64,000 bases of DNA from Erythrobacter sp. UBA1916 (GCA_002337385.1 DDFY01000030.1:1-64000), one strand, 5' to 3'; shown: positions 1-7,451, counted from the first letter of the stretch. Program-made: numbers and translations. The notes: generated by a model from the letters alone, not told the origin.

Positions 1-1312
1 TCTTGATCTGCTTCATCGCGCGGCCCATTTCCTGGTGCATCTTGAGGATCTTGTTGACCTCCTGCACCGAGGTTCCCGAGCCCGCCGCAACGCGCTTCTT
101 GCGCTTGGCGTTCAGCAATTCGGGGCGTTCACGCTCCTTCGGCGTCATCGACCCGATGATCGCGTCCATGTGGACGAGCACCTTGTCGTCGACGCCGCTG
201 GCCTGCATCGCGGCCTTCGCCTTCTTCATGCCGGGCATCATGCCCGCGAGCATGCCGAGGCCGCCCATGTTCTGCATCTGCTTCAGCTGCATGCGAAGGT
301 CGTTCAGGTCGAACTTGCCCTTCATCATGCGGTTGGCGAGTTCCTCAGCCTCTTCGGCCTTGATGTTCTCGGCCGCCTTTTCGACCAGGCTGACAACGTC
401 GCCCATGCCGAGAATACGGTCGGCCATGCGCGATGGGTGGAAAAGCTCGATCTGGTCGAGCTTCTCGCCGGTGCCCGCAAACTTGATCGGCTTGCCGGTG
501 ACAGCGCGCATCGAGAGCGCCGCACCGCCGCGCGCATCGCCGTCCATCCGGGTGAGCACGACACCGGTCAGCGGCACTTCGCTCGAGAACGACTGCGCGA
601 CGTTGACCGCGTCCTGCCCGGTCAGCGCATCGACCACCAGCAGCACTTCGGCAGGCGTCGCCACGCTGGCGACGGCCTTCATCTCGGCCATCAACGCTTC
701 ATCGACGTGGAGGCGGCCCGCGGTATCGAGCAGCAGGACGTCAACGTTCTGCAACTTCGCCGATTCGAGCGCGCGGCGGGCGATATCGACCGGCTGCTGG
801 CCCGCGATGATCGGCAGCGTCGCCACCTCGACCTGTTCGCCCAGAACCTTGAGCTGCTCCTGCGCCGCCGGACGGTTGACGTCGAGCGAGGCCATCAGGG
901 CCTTCTTGCCCATCTTGGACTTGATCAGGCGGGCGATCTTGGCGGTGCTGGTGGTCTTACCCGAGCCCTGCAGACCGACCATCATGATGACGGCGGGCGG
1001 GCGAACATCGAGACTGAGCGGAACGGCCTCGCCGTGCTCGGTATCGCCGCCGCCGAGCATCGCCACCAGCTCGTCGTTGACGATCTTGATGACCTGCTGG
1101 CCGGGCGTGACCGACTTGAGGACTTCCTGGCCAATGGCACGTTCGGTGACCTTGGCGATGAAATCGCGCGCGACGGGCAGCGCCACATCGGCTTCGAGCA
1201 GCGCCACGCGCACCTCGCGCATGGCATCGCGCACGTCCTGTTCGGACAGCGCCCCACGCCCACGCAGGCGGTCAAAGACACCGTTCAACCGATCGGACAG
1301 CGTATCGAACAT
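1..1312 (-). CDS. ffh: Signal recognition particle protein Ffh (C-terminus cut by window edge)
   Basis: Ffh is the GTPase of the signal recognition particle. It binds 4.5S RNA and signal sequences of nascent inner-membrane proteins and docks on FtsY. The reverse-strand reading runs from an ATG at 1312 to the window edge (437 codons). It has the N-domain helices, a P-loop GLQGSGKTT at about residues 113-121, the G3 motif DTAGR near 194 and the start of the methionine-rich M domain (GGLGMLAGMMPGMKKAK). The reading stops at the edge before the stop codon, so only the last part of the M domain is missing. Long plus-strand frames over this region are shadows. Identity is certain from the combined G and M domains. 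Confidence 0.97.
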   Translation of the reverse strand, partial: MFDTLSDRLNGVFDRLRGRGALSEQDVRDAMREVRVALLEADVALPVARDFIAKVTERAIGQEVLKSVTPGQQVIKIVNDELVAMLGGGDTEHGEAVPLSLDVRPPAVIMMVGLQGSGKTTSTAKIARLIKSKMGKKALMASLDVNRPAAQEQLKVLGEQVEVATLPIIAGQQPVDIARRALESAKLQNVDVLLLDTAGRLHVDEALMAEMKAVASVATPAEVLLVVDALTGQDAVNVAQSFSSEVPLTGVVLTRMDGDARGGAALSMRAVTGKPIKFAGTGEKLDQIELFHPSRMADRILGMGDVVSLVEKAAENIKAEEAEELANRMMKGKFDLNDLRMQLKQMQNMGGLGMLAGMMPGMKKAKAAMQASGVDDKVLVHMDAIIGSMTPKERERPELLNAKRKKRVAAGSGTSVQEVNKILKMHQEMGRAMKQIK

Positions 1313-1485
1313 GCGCGTCACAACTCCAAACTATGCGCCTGATCGGGACCAAACGCGAAAAACGCCGGCGGACGAAACCTCGTCGGCCAGCGTGAGCCCT
1401 TAGGCCCGCCAGTTCCCAAATTGTATTCGGGTATGTCGATATCCGGCCACCGTGGCCACCGGGTAACGGCATATCCGAAGGTGAA

Positions 1486-1561
1486 TGGTGGAGCCTAGCG
1501 GGATCGAACCGCTGACCTCAACACTGCCAGTGTTGCGCTCTCCCAGCTGAGCTAAGGCCCC
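1486..1561 (-). tRNA. tRNA-Ala (anticodon GGC)
   Basis: The reverse complement folds into a full 76-nt cloverleaf including an encoded CCA end. The acceptor arm GGGGCCT pairs with AGGCTCC and carries the G3-U70 wobble pair, the main identity element for alanyl-tRNA synthetase. The anticodon arm has GGC in the loop, and the T arm contains GGTTCGATCC. It lies 170 bp upstream of ffh on the same strand. The matching synthetase alaS is also in this window (59709-62372). Confidence 0.97.
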
Positions 1562-1707
1562 GTTCCATTCAAAGTCCCGGTCGCTGGGTGCGTCCGGGAG
1601 GCAGCCCTCTAGAAGGGTGCTGCCGATAGTGCAAGAGGGTTTTTTGTGTTTCGCCTCTTGTCTTACGCCAGCCCATCCGGACTGGCATCCTCGGCGCCGA
1701 TCCCTCC

Positions 1708-1726
1708 CCCCGGATCAAGTCCGGGG
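1708..1726. repeat. REP-like palindrome (CCCCGGA-TCAAG-TCCGGGG)
   Basis: Perfect 7-bp arms flank a 5-nt centre. From memory, this sequence recurs in intergenic DNA of sphingomonads and other alphaproteobacteria, as REP-type elements do. Only one copy is seen in this window. Confidence 0.55.
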
Positions 1727-1884
1727 TGCGGGGCACCTGCGGGCGGCCGGTCGGCCTTTGGTTCAGCTTAAGGCCGAACGACCAGCACCTTTTGATCGCC
1801 TGATAGGCTAAACCCACAAGCCCCCTGAGGGCCGCAAGGGCGACTGCCCACCCGGACCGGCCCCGCAGGGTTCAGCTGGGAGGA

Positions 1885-1906
1885 CGCAGCCCCGGATGGG
1901 GCTGCG
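1885..1906 (-). terminator. Terminator-like hairpin after the TIGR02300 gene
   Basis: A perfect 9-bp stem (CGCAGCCCC/GGGGCTGCG) with a 4-nt loop begins 8 nt past the minus-strand stop codon at 1915. No U-tract follows, so it may stabilise the 3' end or act with Rho rather than terminate intrinsically. Confidence 0.5.
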
Positions 1907-1914
1907 CAAAGCAA

Positions 1915-2241
1915 TCAGGTATCTTCTTCCTTTTCGTCGGCGGCAGTGGTGACGCCGAGATCATCGTCGCCGCCAAGGTCGACGTCGTTGTCGGGCGAAT
2001 CGTCATCGTCGTCGATGTCGTCGAGTTCGTCGTCATCGCCGCTCAGATCCGAATCGGCTTCCTTGCTCTCGACCTTCTTCTCTTCCTCGAACGGAATCGG
2101 CTGCTTGGACTTGAGCACCGGCTCAGGCGTCCATTCGTTGCCGCATTCGATGCAGGTGACCGGGTCTTCCTTGCCCAGATCGTAGAAGCGTTCACCGCAC
2201 TTGGGGCAGGTGCGCTTGGAGCCCCATTCTGGCTTGACCAT
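1915..2241 (-). CDS. TIGR02300 family (FYDLN acidic) zinc-ribbon protein
   Basis: This 108-residue protein has an N-terminal zinc ribbon with Cys12, Cys15, Cys30 and Cys33 around the family signature FYDLGKEDPVTC. The tail is extremely acidic, with runs of Asp and Glu from about residue 50 to the end. The family is conserved in alphaproteobacteria next to aroA, as here, but its function is not established; a nucleic-acid or protein chaperone role is only a guess. The start MVKPEWGSKRTCPKCG at 2241 matches the family. A frame extension to 2361 lacks family similarity and was not used. It is divergent from aroA. Confidence 0.9.
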   Translation of the reverse strand: MVKPEWGSKRTCPKCGERFYDLGKEDPVTCIECGNEWTPEPVLKSKQPIPFEEEKKVESKEADSDLSGDDDELDDIDDDDDSPDNDVDLGGDDDLGVTTAADEKEEDT

Positions 2242-2359
2242 CAAAGTGTCCTTGTCTCGCCCGGATATAAAGAGTGCCGGGTCGGGGGTAATCGGGTGAC
2301 ATGTTCCTGGCTGACATACCAGCTCGGGAATCATTGGCGCAGCGCCTTGCCATAGGGCC

Positions 2360-3751
2360 ATGCCACTGTCAAAGCGACGCGCAATTCCCAGTCATTTGTG
2401 CAGGATCGTCACCATTTCCAGCTCCGCCACCTCGAACCCGCACCGCTTCACCATGTCGGGCCCGCTAACCGGCGCAATCCGTGTGCCCGGCGACAAGTCG
2501 ATCAGCCACCGCTCGCTGATGCTCGGCGCGCTCGCCGTGGGCGAAACCCGCGTCACCGGCCTGCTCGAAGGCGAGGACGTTCTGGCCACCGCCGCCGCCA
2601 TGCGCGCGATGGGCGCAGACATCGTGCGCGAGGATAGCGGGACCTGGAGCATCCACGGCGTGGGCGTGGGATCGCTGCTGCAACCGACCTCTGCGCTAGA
2701 GATGGGCAACTCGGGCACTTCGACCCGCCTGCTGATGGGCGTAATCGCCAGCCATGCCATTTCCGCCGTGTTCACGGGCGATGCGAGCCTCTCCAAGCGC
2801 CCGATGGGCCGCGTGATCGAGCCGCTCTCGCAGATGGGCGCGCAGTTCGAGGCTTCCCCCGGCGGCAAACTACCGCTGCGCCTGCAGGGGGCCTGCCCAG
2901 CCGTGCCGATCGAATACCGCCTGCCGGTCGCCAGCGCGCAGGTGAAAAGCGCGGTGCTGCTGGCCGGGCTTAACACCGCTGGGGTCACCCGCGTGATCGA
3001 ACCAGTGATGACGCGCGACCATTCCGAGCGGATGCTGCGCGGCTTCGGTGCCGAGCTGAGCGTCGAGGAAGTGGACGGAGAGCGCGTGATCGAGATTCGC
3101 GGCGAAGCCACCCTCGCCCCCCAGACCATCGAAGTGCCGGGCGATCCCTCGTCCGCGGCCTTCTTCGTGGTCGCCGCACTTCTAACCGAGGGCAGCGACC
3201 TGATCGTCGAGAACGTCGGCCTCAACCCCACCCGCGCTGCCTTGCTCAGCGTGCTGCGCCAGATGGGCGGCAGCATCGAGGAGCTGAACCGGCGCGATGT
3301 CGGCGGCGAACCGGTCGCGGACTTGCGCGTGCGCCATTCCGCGCTCACCGGCATCGACGTCGACCCGGCTGTCGCACCGAGCATGATCGACGAGTTCCCG
3401 GTGCTGTTCGTCGCTGCGGCACTGGCCAAGGGCACCACCCGCACCAGCGGTCTCGACGAGCTGCGCGTAAAGGAAAGCGACCGCCTCTCAGCCATGGCCG
3501 AAGCGCTGACGCTGGCGGGCGCACGGGTCGAAGAAGCCGAAGACGGCCTTACCATTCACGGCACTGGCGGCGAGCCGCTGCCCGGAACGGCGAAAGATTG
3601 CGCTGTGACAACGCACCTCGATCATCGAATCGCCATGAGCATGGCCGTGGCCGGGCTGGCCTCGCGCGATGGGGTTCTGGTCGACGACACCTCGCCCATC
3701 GCCACCAGCTTTCCGGCCTTTAACCAGCTACTGGAAGAGGCACGCGCATGA
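2360..3751 (+). CDS. aroA: 3-phosphoshikimate 1-carboxyvinyltransferase (EPSP synthase, class II type)
   Basis: AroA joins shikimate-3-phosphate and phosphoenolpyruvate in the sixth step of the shikimate pathway. The protein shows VPGDKSISHRS near residue 43, KRPMGRVIEPL, MTRDHSERML, VPGDPSSAAFF, LRVKESDRLS and THLDHRIAMS. The overall pattern matches class II (CP4-like) enzymes. In the GNSGTSTRL motif, the position equivalent to CP4 Ala100 is Gly. The N-terminus is uncertain. The ATG at 2360 has a GGG-rich upstream stretch, TTG 2396 is possible, and ATG 2453 would cut into the conserved region. The stop overlaps the cmk start (ATGA), so the two are translationally coupled. Confidence 0.95.
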   Translation: MPLSKRRAIPSHLCRIVTISSSATSNPHRFTMSGPLTGAIRVPGDKSISHRSLMLGALAVGETRVTGLLEGEDVLATAAAMRAMGADIVREDSGTWSIHGVGVGSLLQPTSALEMGNSGTSTRLLMGVIASHAISAVFTGDASLSKRPMGRVIEPLSQMGAQFEASPGGKLPLRLQGACPAVPIEYRLPVASAQVKSAVLLAGLNTAGVTRVIEPVMTRDHSERMLRGFGAELSVEEVDGERVIEIRGEATLAPQTIEVPGDPSSAAFFVVAALLTEGSDLIVENVGLNPTRAALLSVLRQMGGSIEELNRRDVGGEPVADLRVRHSALTGIDVDPAVAPSMIDEFPVLFVAAALAKGTTRTSGLDELRVKESDRLSAMAEALTLAGARVEEAEDGLTIHGTGGEPLPGTAKDCAVTTHLDHRIAMSMAVAGLASRDGVLVDDTSPIATSFPAFNQLLEEARA

Positions 3752-4383
3752 TTATCGCCGTCGATGGCCCCACCGCTTCGGGCAAGGGCACCGTTTCCAA
3801 AGCGCTCGCCGCGCATTTCGGCCTGCCGCACCTCGACACCGGCCTGCTCTATCGCGCGGTCGGCTATCAGGTGTCGCTCAACGGCGGCGATGCCGAGAAT
3901 CCCGAAGATGCGCTGGCGGCCACCGCCTTTCCCGACGAATTGCTCGACAACCCCGAGCTGCGCAGCGAGGAAGTGGGCGGGCTGGCGAGCCGCGCCTCGG
4001 TTCACCCGGAAGTGCGCGCAGCCCTGTTCGAACGCCAACGCACCTTTGCCACCCAACCGGGCGGCGCGGTGCTGGACGGCCGCGACATCGGCACGGTGAT
4101 TGCGCCAGAGGCCGAAGTAAAGCTGTTCATCACCGCCAGCGTGACCGCGCGGGCCAAGCGCCGCTGGCTCGAAATGACCGGGCGCGAGATCGAAATCTCG
4201 CTCGACGAGATCGAGGCCCAGATCGCCCGCCGTGACATGCGTGACCGCAGCCGCGACGATGCGCCCCTGCGCGCCGCGGAAGAGGCTATCTTGATCGACA
4301 CCAGCACGCTCGACAAAGACGAGTCGATTGCCGCCGCCATCGCTGCGGTCAACGAGGCGACCGGGCAGACGCCCTGCGCTTGA
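3748..4383 (+). CDS. cmk: Cytidylate kinase
   Basis: Cmk phosphorylates CMP and dCMP to the diphosphates in pyrimidine salvage. The 211-residue protein begins MIIAVDGPTASGKGT with the P-loop at residues 7-15. It also has the DTGLLYRAV substrate segment, LDGRDIGTVI and the lid region RDMRDRSRDDAPL. Length is normal for the family. It overlaps aroA upstream by 4 nt, and its own stop overlaps a TTG start of the next gene. In many alphaproteobacteria cmk is followed directly by rpsA. Here about 3 kb separates them. Confidence 0.96.
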   Translation: MIIAVDGPTASGKGTVSKALAAHFGLPHLDTGLLYRAVGYQVSLNGGDAENPEDALAATAFPDELLDNPELRSEEVGGLASRASVHPEVRAALFERQRTFATQPGGAVLDGRDIGTVIAPEAEVKLFITASVTARAKRRWLEMTGREIEISLDEIEAQIARRDMRDRSRDDAPLRAAEEAILIDTSTLDKDESIAAAIAAVNEATGQTPCA

Positions 4384-5000
4384 CCCATGCGGCCCGCCTC
4401 TCGCTGCTGAGTGCGAGCTGGCTGGTCGCGCTCGTCTGGTCAGGCTGGGCACCGTTCGACCGGGCAACCTGGTGGATGGAAGTGGCCCCGGTGCTGGTGG
4501 CCCTGCCCGTGCTCTGGCTCACCCGCCGCAGCTTCCCGCTCACCGCTCTGGCCTTAACCCTGATCGGCTTTCATGGCCTCGTGCTGATGCTCGGCGGAGC
4601 CTACAGCTATGCCCGCGTGCCGTTGGGCTTTGCGGTGCAGGACTGGCTCGACCTCGCGCGCAATCCCTATGACCGTTTCGGCCATCTGATGCAGGGTTTT
4701 GTGCCAGCCATCGTGCTGCGGGAGTTGTTGCTACGGCTCTCACCATTGCGCCCCGGAGCCTTGCTGGCGACGCTGGTGGTGGCCTCCTGCCTTGCTGTCA
4801 GCGCGCTTTACGAGTTGATCGAATTCGGAGCGGCGATGGCGCTGGGACAAGGCGCGGACGAATTCCTCGGCACCCAGGGCGATAGCTGGGATACCCAGTG
4901 GGACATGCTGATGTGCCTGGTGGGGGCCGTGGCTTCGCTGGCCCTGCTTACGCCCATGCACGAACGCCAGTTGGCAAAGGTTTCGCCCGCAACGCTTTAG
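4380..5000 (+). CDS. DUF2238 (YjdF-like) integral membrane protein
   Basis: A 206-residue hydrophobic protein with about six predicted membrane spans. It contains the DUF2238 features YDRFGHLMQGFVPAIVLRE near residue 100, ALYELIEFG and the C-terminal GTQGDSWDTQWDMLMCLVGA. The molecular function of the family is unknown. The only start compatible with the full N-terminal helix is TTG at 4380, overlapping the cmk stop (TTGA), which suggests coupling to aroA-cmk. A later start would lose the first membrane span. GC content and codon use match the aroA-cmk side, unlike the next gene. Confidence 0.85.
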   Translation: MTHAARLSLLSASWLVALVWSGWAPFDRATWWMEVAPVLVALPVLWLTRRSFPLTALALTLIGFHGLVLMLGGAYSYARVPLGFAVQDWLDLARNPYDRFGHLMQGFVPAIVLRELLLRLSPLRPGALLATLVVASCLAVSALYELIEFGAAMALGQGADEFLGTQGDSWDTQWDMLMCLVGAVASLALLTPMHERQLAKVSPATL

Positions 5001-5012
5001 GTCAAACTCTAA

Positions 5013-5026
5013 TCGTTCGCGAACGA
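5013..5026. repeat. 14-bp perfect palindrome TCGTTCGCGAACGA
   Basis: It lies 13 bp after the DUF2238 stop, at the border between GC-rich core sequence and the AT-rich sulfotransferase insertion. The arms are continuous with no loop, so an operator or a junction remnant fits better than an RNA hairpin. Confidence 0.45.
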
Positions 5027-5132
5027 ATTTCAGGGACCCGTCACTTGGCAAGTGTCCCGCAAGATACTAAACCTCCCCACAAACAGGCATGCATATATCT
5101 TCCTTGCATCATTCCTGAATGATAGCCCATTT

Positions 5133-5163
5133 TTGACAATTTACTTAAATCTTTAAGTAGAAA
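5133..5163 (+). promoter_or_regulatory. Putative promoter and inverted repeat for the sulfotransferase gene
   Basis: A perfect -35 hexamer TTGACA (5133-5138) is followed by AT-rich DNA containing a 7-bp inverted repeat, ACTTAAA-TC-TTTAAGT (5143-5158). The best -10 candidates (TAAGTA at 5154 or TAGAAA at 5158) have non-ideal 15- or 19-bp spacing. The repeat sits between the promoter elements, as an operator would. The call rests on sequence alone. Confidence 0.4.
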
Positions 5164-5200
5164 TTCCATCACCTCTGAGCGAATAATAGGCCTCCAAATA

Positions 5201-6088
5201 GTGCTAAAACAAATTTCTAATTTTGGTGATTATGGGCCGAGACTACTTACTTCACGTGTAAAATCACTACTTTACCCGCCACGCCGGGAGGGCAACGTAG
5301 TTATGCTCCACAACGGCCGAAGTGGCAGCACATTGCTAGGAAACATGCTTGATCAGCATGAGGAGATATTCTGGGACGGGGAAACATTCGAAAAGAAACT
5401 GCATAAGAAAAGTGCGAGAAGCGGCATCGGCTTCGCAGAGCTCTGGGGCGAAATTGGTGAGCAATCAGCCTTCGACGACCTGAAAAAAAGAATGCGGCAG
5501 CGTGCGGCTGGGCGTATTTTCGGCACTGAACTGCAGGACTATCATACCAGAATGATGGGTTCGAGCATCGAAAGCTATCTTGATCGACTGCGCCATTTGG
5601 GCTTTACAAAATTTGTTTTTCTTGAACGAAATTACCTGCGAAAAATCGTCTCACATGTCATTGCGACTGAGAAACGGTCATTTCACGTAGCGGCAAATAA
5701 GCGCGCGGCCCCTGCAAGGATTCACTTAAATCCTGACCGCCTGTATATTGGACATCGCCATACGACGCTTCTTGACGTCATGCGGGAATACCAAGAATTC
5801 AGGCAACGCACCATCGAACACCTCAAGCAAGACAATGTCTTATTTTTATCTTACGAACACGATATAGAAGGCGATCCTCAGGCGGCTACTTCCAAGATAT
5901 TCAAGTACATCGGGGTAAGACCGATCCGCCCTGAAGTCACTTTGGGCAAAACAACGGATAGAGACCTGCACAGTGTCGTAGAGAATTTCGACGAAGTTTT
6001 GGAATTCGTTTCCAAGAGTGAATTTTCGGAGCAGATCAAGCCCTTCAAAGCAAGCGCCCGACCCTCATCCCAGCAAGGGGGAAGCTAA
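5201..6088 (+). CDS. Sulfotransferase-family protein (PAPS-binding)
   Basis: This 295-residue protein has the two cofactor signatures of PAPS-dependent sulfotransferases. The 5'-phosphosulfate loop is GRSGSTLLGNML at residues 39-50. The 3'-phosphate motif is ERNYLRKIVS, where Arg143 and Ser151 have the canonical spacing. The acceptor substrate cannot be told; a glycan, lipid or small molecule are all possible. A GTG start at 5201 keeps the N-terminal helix; no good ribosome binding site is visible. Codon use is strikingly AT-rich (many TTA, AAA, AAT and ATA codons) compared with neighbours, and the gene interrupts the usual cmk-rpsA spacing. Both suggest horizontal acquisition. Confidence 0.82.
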   Translation: MLKQISNFGDYGPRLLTSRVKSLLYPPRREGNVVMLHNGRSGSTLLGNMLDQHEEIFWDGETFEKKLHKKSARSGIGFAELWGEIGEQSAFDDLKKRMRQRAAGRIFGTELQDYHTRMMGSSIESYLDRLRHLGFTKFVFLERNYLRKIVSHVIATEKRSFHVAANKRAAPARIHLNPDRLYIGHRHTTLLDVMREYQEFRQRTIEHLKQDNVLFLSYEHDIEGDPQAATSKIFKYIGVRPIRPEVTLGKTTDRDLHSVVENFDEVLEFVSKSEFSEQIKPFKASARPSSQQGGS

Positions 6089-6122
6089 GGGCAAATCAGG
6101 GTTTATGGCAGCTGCGATAGTG

Positions 6123-6128
6123 TATAAT
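6123..6128 (+). promoter_or_regulatory. Consensus -10 hexamer TATAAT
   Basis: A perfect -10 box lies 22 bp upstream of the ATG at 6150, followed by AGGGGG as a ribosome binding site. No convincing -35 box is present at 16-18 bp. A short-leader transcript for the small downstream gene is plausible. Confidence 0.35.
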
Positions 6129-6149
6129 ATCGCCTCAGGGGGTTTGAGT

Positions 6150-6527
6150 ATGAGCTGCTGGGAAATCGATCGATTGGCTGCCAGACGGTTGCTGGATCGA
6201 CTCAAAATTGAAGCGACCACTGCGAGCGTCGAAGAGGCTGCCATGGAATTTGCCAGGCACCGCATGGAGGTGGAACAGTGGGCTGCAAACCGCGTGCAAT
6301 CGACGGTTATCGGTGCGCTCGAAGCACAATCCATGCACGTCTTTGTCCAGATGGATGACAAATGGGCCAACGGCTTTCGCGCCGCAGAGGAAACGGTTGC
6401 GAGGTTGTCGACCAATGAGCTGTTGGATCAGCCCCGCGGATCCGTGCAGTCGAAGGGGCAGGTTTTGCGGTCGATGGTGCGCGGTGCCCGCGAGCGCTCG
6501 GCTATCGTCGAGAAGCGCCCCGGATAG
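6150..6527 (+). CDS. Small hypothetical protein
   Basis: I do not recognise this family. The ATG at 6150 is preceded by AGGGGG at good spacing and by a TATAAT box. It yields a 125-residue, mostly helical, soluble protein (MSCWEIDRLAARRLLDRLKI at the start) rich in Ala, Glu and Arg, with no signal peptide or membrane span. The frame stays open back to 6018, but that part overlaps the sulfotransferase gene and reads as low-complexity. GC content is closer to the core genome than that of the sulfotransferase. It lies downstream of the sulfotransferase on the same strand and converges on the Mpo1-like gene. Confidence 0.6.
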   Translation: MSCWEIDRLAARRLLDRLKIEATTASVEEAAMEFARHRMEVEQWAANRVQSTVIGALEAQSMHVFVQMDDKWANGFRAAEETVARLSTNELLDQPRGSVQSKGQVLRSMVRGARERSAIVEKRPG

Positions 6528-6588
6528 CCGGATAGGTTGCTCGCACAAGCCAACGCCAGCAACAGACATACAGTGACGTTCCACGCCC

Positions 6589-7086
6589 CTACCCCTCGCG
6601 CTCAACCTCCCGCTTCAGCTCCCCGCACATGCCAAGCGCAAACGCCGCCTCCGCGATGACGAACAGCGGCCCCGTCAGCAATGAGCGCAGGTCATCAAGA
6701 AAGGCCGGTTTGCGCCCCTCGAAGTAGTGGCCGAGGAACTGCAGCGCCCAACCCAGCACGAACAGGCCGATCCCGGTGCCGAGCCACAAGGACGGCCCCA
6801 TCTGAGCCACCTCCAGCCCCAGTCGCGCCATGGCGATCAGCACCAGTGCCAGCACGCCGCCGAGCAACTTGTCGAGCTTGAGATAATATAGCGCCGCCGC
6901 CGCAGTGGCGATCACCGCCGGGGTCAGCGTGAATGCAGGCAAGGCCCAGACCGGGCGCGACAATAGCACCTCGACCGCCAGCACGATCAGCGGGATGCCC
7001 AGCGCATGGGTCGCCACATTGCGCCGGTCGCGGTGATATTGGCGGTAGTGCGCAAGGGCTTCGACCAAGGGGGCGTGGCTTGTCAT
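6589..7086 (-). CDS. Mpo1-like / DUF962 membrane protein
   Basis: This 165-residue protein with about four hydrophobic segments has the conserved parts of the DUF962/YGL010w family. These are HRDRRNVATHALGIP near residues 18-32 and LQFLGHYFEGRKPAFLDDL followed by LLTGPLFVIAE near the C-terminus. The yeast member Mpo1 is an Fe(II)-dependent dioxygenase for alpha-oxidation of 2-hydroxy fatty acids, and the His residues seen here are the expected metal ligands. Activity in bacteria is inferred. This is relevant to sphingomonads, whose sphingolipids contain 2-hydroxy acids. It is divergent from rpsA. Confidence 0.85.
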   Translation of the reverse strand: MTSHAPLVEALAHYRQYHRDRRNVATHALGIPLIVLAVEVLLSRPVWALPAFTLTPAVIATAAAALYYLKLDKLLGGVLALVLIAMARLGLEVAQMGPSLWLGTGIGLFVLGWALQFLGHYFEGRKPAFLDDLRSLLTGPLFVIAEAAFALGMCGELKREVEREG

Positions 7087-7212
7087 GCGGGCTTTCCTAC
7101 ACCGGGGCGGCGGTGGCAGGAAGCCAGCGTCATGCCCTTATCCTGCCATCACCTCCGCAAACATGCCTCATGAAGCCGATTGGATCGGGCCAGGTTTTTG
7201 AGCTCAGGACAC

Positions 7213-7230
7213 TGTCACACCTGTCACACC
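7213..7230 (+). repeat. Tandem 9-bp repeat TGTCACACC x2
   Basis: Two perfect adjacent copies occur in the 365-bp gap between the Mpo1-like gene and rpsA. They could be direct-repeat binding sites of a regulator, or chance. Apart from this repeat and the hairpins at 7321-7414, the gap shows no gene. Confidence 0.4.
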
Positions 7231-7320
7231 TTGGCCCCGCCCAGCCCAATTGGCTTGCCTTTCGCGCCCGTTTCGCCTAGGGGCGCGACCGTTCCGAAAG
7301 GCTTTGGCTTAGAAGAACCC

Positions 7321-7414
7321 CGCATGGGCATTCGGCCCTGCGTGGAAACGGCCCTCTTGCCCCGTTTGGCCCCGCAATGGTGCGGGAGACGGGTAAAGAC
7401 CCCGGTAAAACCGG
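7321..7414 (+). promoter_or_regulatory. Structured leader upstream of rpsA (three hairpins)
   Basis: Three consecutive hairpins precede rpsA. The first is CGCA-t-GGGC/GCCC-TGCG (7321-7342). The second is CCCGT..CCCGCA/TGCGGG..ACGGG (7361-7393). The third is CCGGT-AAA-ACCGG (7402-7414). They end 37 nt before the ATG. The region between hairpins and start is A-rich with only a weak Shine-Dalgarno (AGGA). In E. coli, S1 represses its own mRNA through a hairpin-rich leader with weak SD. A similar autoregulatory leader is inferred here. Confidence 0.5.
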
Positions 7415-7451
7415 TGGCCGGTAGCAAATGTGAACAGGATAGACACTGATT

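Larger units (their letters stand above)
1562..1914. other. Intergenic region without a credible gene
   Basis: This 353-bp gap lies between tRNA-Ala and the TIGR02300 gene, both on the minus strand. Short frames on both strands have no recognisable domain or ribosome binding site. It holds an REP-like palindrome (1708-1726), a terminator-like hairpin (1885-1906) and a weaker inverted repeat CAAGAGG/CCTCTTG around 1632-1660. I see no gene in it. Confidence 0.7.

Noticed and set aside
3..1403. Long plus-strand frames across the ffh region (466 and 435 residues)
   Set aside because: The reverse strand encodes clear Ffh motifs; these are antisense shadows typical of GC-rich DNA.
1569..1817. Small reverse frame between tRNA-Ala and the TIGR02300 gene
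   Set aside because: It covers an REP-like palindrome, lacks a ribosome binding site and has no protein-like pattern.
2360..3751. AroA as a naturally glyphosate-tolerant CP4-type enzyme
   Set aside because: The overall type fits, but the key Ala100-equivalent is Gly, so tolerance cannot be claimed.
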